From NCBI GenBank assembly GCA_023974075.1, contig CM043792.1, forward strand, positions 21,343,154-21,407,153: a stretch of 64,000 nt of DNA, given 5' to 3'. Below, piece by piece: positions 61,703-64,000 of the stretch (its first letter is position 1; the number at the start of each line of letters is the position of its first letter). The notes below the pieces were generated by a model that saw only the letters and a list, made by a program, of their open reading frames with translations, was not told the DNA's origin and searched no databases. The DNA comes from Chaenocephalus aceratus. Its lineage: Eukaryota; Chordata; Actinopteri; Perciformes; Channichthyidae. A program made the position numbers and the translations under genes.

Positions 61703-63849
61703 GAAATTAACAAGAGAGAAAGTAATCAGCAGGAACCAGAGCAAAGATCAGTGTATGTGGGTGTGTGGTTACCTGCCGTCTAAATAATGTAGTGCACACT
61801 CATAGTTATCTGTGCTATTCTTACCTACACTGACGATAAACAATTGTGTGTGGTGCAGTCAGAAAGCACAGGAAATGCGTAGTGCATTACAAGTAGATTA
61901 ACTATATTATTCAAGCACTTTGATAGCTGCCAAAGAAGGATAGGATGTGTTCCTTGCTAACCGTCAGTATTAAGTAGGCAGCGCAGACCATGGGGAGCCG
62001 AATCAAATTACAGACCAAGTTCATGTTAATCTATTGAGCCACTGAAATAAAGACATGTTGTAGCTCTTTGCAGATGTGTCTCAAAACTCTGTACCAAAGA
62101 AGTGAGAAAGCACCACGAGAAGAACACACATTGCCACTGTTTATTCACAACTACAGTTTGCACCACTAAATCATGGAGGAGATTGAATGATCCTTGCTGC
62201 ATTTCAGAGAGGATGGGTCTATTTCTCCGAAAGCGACAATAACCTTGCATTATATGTAATAGAGCCACAAGGACAACTAAATTAAAAAAGCTATTGACTT
62301 GTTTGTGTGTTGTGAGAGGTCCATTAAAATGCACCACCACAGGCTACAAAGGGCCATGGTCAGCCAGACATGCTCTGCTCGTGCCAAAATAACTCCACTT
62401 TGACACTGTCTCATCGAAGAGTCACTGTTGTGTCAAAGTGAAAAGATCCATTTAGTCTACAGGAACTTTTCTGTAGATATTCTTAATAAATTATCCCTGA
62501 TTTAATTTGATAGTATAGAGTTCAGGTGTCAACACAGGAAACAGTTTGTTTATTTTTTCTTTTCAATCATTTCATTTAGTGAACGACTCTGAAAGTGATC
62601 AGAAGTCATGTAGGATAAGATTTGCAGGGTTGGTGCTAAATCCCCCAGCATCATCTTTGTTTTTCTCAAGTAACGATGTCACTGCTGGGTCGACTACAAA
62701 TAGCAACCTGTCACGGACACTATTGGGAATATGAGGCACCATTCATAGTAATTGTATGATAGAACATGTACCATATCTTATTTCTGCATGTTTTTAATGA
62801 CTTATTATGAAATGCTTTCCCCAGTAATGATATAAATGATGTCCGTATTAGAAGGACGATATCCAGTTTCAATAATGAGAATACTTTCTATTTAGTGACC
62901 TTTTTGTTTTGTTTCAGTATTTTGTATTATATTACTGGAACAAGGCAGACTTAACGAAAGTCTATGATGCACACAGTTTAGGCTACAATGCTAAAGATCC
63001 TTCAAAAGTGTGTGATTCATATTTTAAGCAGCCTGGATTAAACAGTGGACACATTTCAAACACAGCTGACCCCCATTGCAAATCAATCTCTACTTTTCGT
63101 GGTGTTGATGCACTGACACTGAACTCACACTACACGCACTTAGGTCACTCTCTTCTCCTCTCAATGCAAATGGCTTTTTGGTCACTAATCTCATATGTGC
63201 TCACTATATAACATCCCTTGTTACTGCAGGTTGGTACCTTATGATAGTTCAAGGCCAGAGGAGGCAAAACCTGTGATTGTTTGTTTTGCGTGTGTTCTCA
63301 ATTAGAGCCAACAGCTGAGGCAGATGGAAACTGGTTACATAAAGCTGCTCCATTTTTTATTACACCAATCAATAACTATGACCAATCTTTCAACAGACAG
63401 CATTTTTTTTTTGAAACCTTTACAACACAAATACTTTTATGAGAGAATACTATTTAATTGTTTGCCGTCATTTTACATATCTACCTTAAAGTAATATTTA
63501 GATTTGTTGTACACAACAACAAGATCAGCATAGTATTATATACTTTAGTTAAATCAAATGAAGTCAGCGATACAGATCACGTCATCTACATCCTGCAATC
63601 TCCAATAACAGAAGAAGCAAAACAAATATTTAATAACCATAATAATAATAATAATGATGATAATACATGCAGATATTGTTAATAATAAATAACTGTATTT
63701 CCCCGTAATTTAAATTAATCTTATTACAGGACATCAATTTACTTCTACTTTTGAAGTGACTTCACATACATTATGCAGAGAGCAGATTTATTTTTCAGAC
63801 AACATCACTTTATGAGTTAATTATAAAGAGTCCCTGCCTATTACACCTA
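61703..63849 (-). other. kcnj2: Probable kcnj2 5' UTR intron
   Basis: Runs from the acceptor at 61701-61702 to the candidate donor at 63849-63850. No recognised repeat or gene inside. Open frames at 62026-62340 and 62909-63211 look random. Confidence 0.45.
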
Positions 63850-63850
63850 C

Positions 63851-64000
63851 CTGTTGGTCATTGCGTTGCAAATTGTCCGCGTCCTTGTTGTTATGAGTCC
63901 CATATGCTCCACACATGCACACTGCGTCCCTTTTATTCTTGCTGTTCTTTTATTAGGTTCACATAGCTTCCCGTCTGGCGATGCGAATTCTGCCATAACC
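63851..64000 (-). other. kcnj2: Candidate non-coding first exon of kcnj2, running off the window edge
   Basis: On the minus strand ACCAACAG|GTAGGTGTAA is a good donor at 63851. Its partner acceptor is at 61701. An alternative donor CGGCAG|GTAACC near 61779 is possible. The promoter would lie at or beyond the right edge. Confidence 0.35.

Overview
This is vertebrate nuclear DNA, almost certainly from a ray-finned (teleost, probably percomorph) fish. Genes are split into short exons with GT..AG introns. The encoded proteins are recognisable orthologues of genes on human 17q24-q25. The repeats are typical of fish: a tRNA-derived SINE, L2-like LINE tails, AGTAAAAGT-type and CAGGGGT-type hAT-like elements, a Tc1-like remnant and long GT/CA microsatellites. 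There is nothing bacterial, no CRISPR array and no operon. Exon boundaries were placed by eye from splice signals, reading phase and remembered family sequence; no search was run.

Layout, left to right: (1) 1-2.3 kb, a Tc1-like transposase scrap and then tspan10 (+, 3 coding exons). (2) 2.3-7.2 kb, intergenic, with a ~360-bp tandem array of four copies. (3) 7.2-10.1 kb, ccdc137 (+, 6 exons). (4) 10.4-13 kb, intergenic with one SINE. (5) 13.3-17.4 kb, gprc5c (-, 3 coding exons plus a probable 5' UTR exon), with a 5'-truncated LINE in its first intron. (6) 17.5-22.1 kb, intergenic, carrying an 849-bp fold-back element with telomere-like repeats near its centre. (7) 22.1-25.2 kb, btbd17 (+, 3 exons). 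(8) 26.3-35.3 kb, map2k6 (+, 12 exons), complete and intact. (9) 37.2-58.2 kb, a gene-poor region with at least five nested or adjacent DNA transposons, most with target-site duplications readable in the sequence. (10) 58.2-64 kb, kcnj2 (-, one coding exon, 5' UTR continuing towards the right edge). Its reading frame is broken by one extra base near the C terminus.

The six genes do not form a pathway; they are syntenic neighbours. Four are membrane or secretory proteins: tetraspanin-10, GPRC5C, BTBD17 with a signal peptide, and Kir2.1. CCDC137 is a nuclear/nucleolar basic protein and MKK6 is a cytosolic p38 kinase kinase. The points most worth a second look are the kcnj2 frameshift, the fold-back element with internal telomere-like arrays, the ~3.9-kb long-inverted-repeat transposon with a hAT nested inside it, the hAT-in-hAT cluster at 40-42.6 kb, the ~360-bp satellite, and repeat insertions touching splice sites of map2k6 and ccdc137. 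I found no convincing wholly new biological system; the novelty here is in mobile elements and gene structure.
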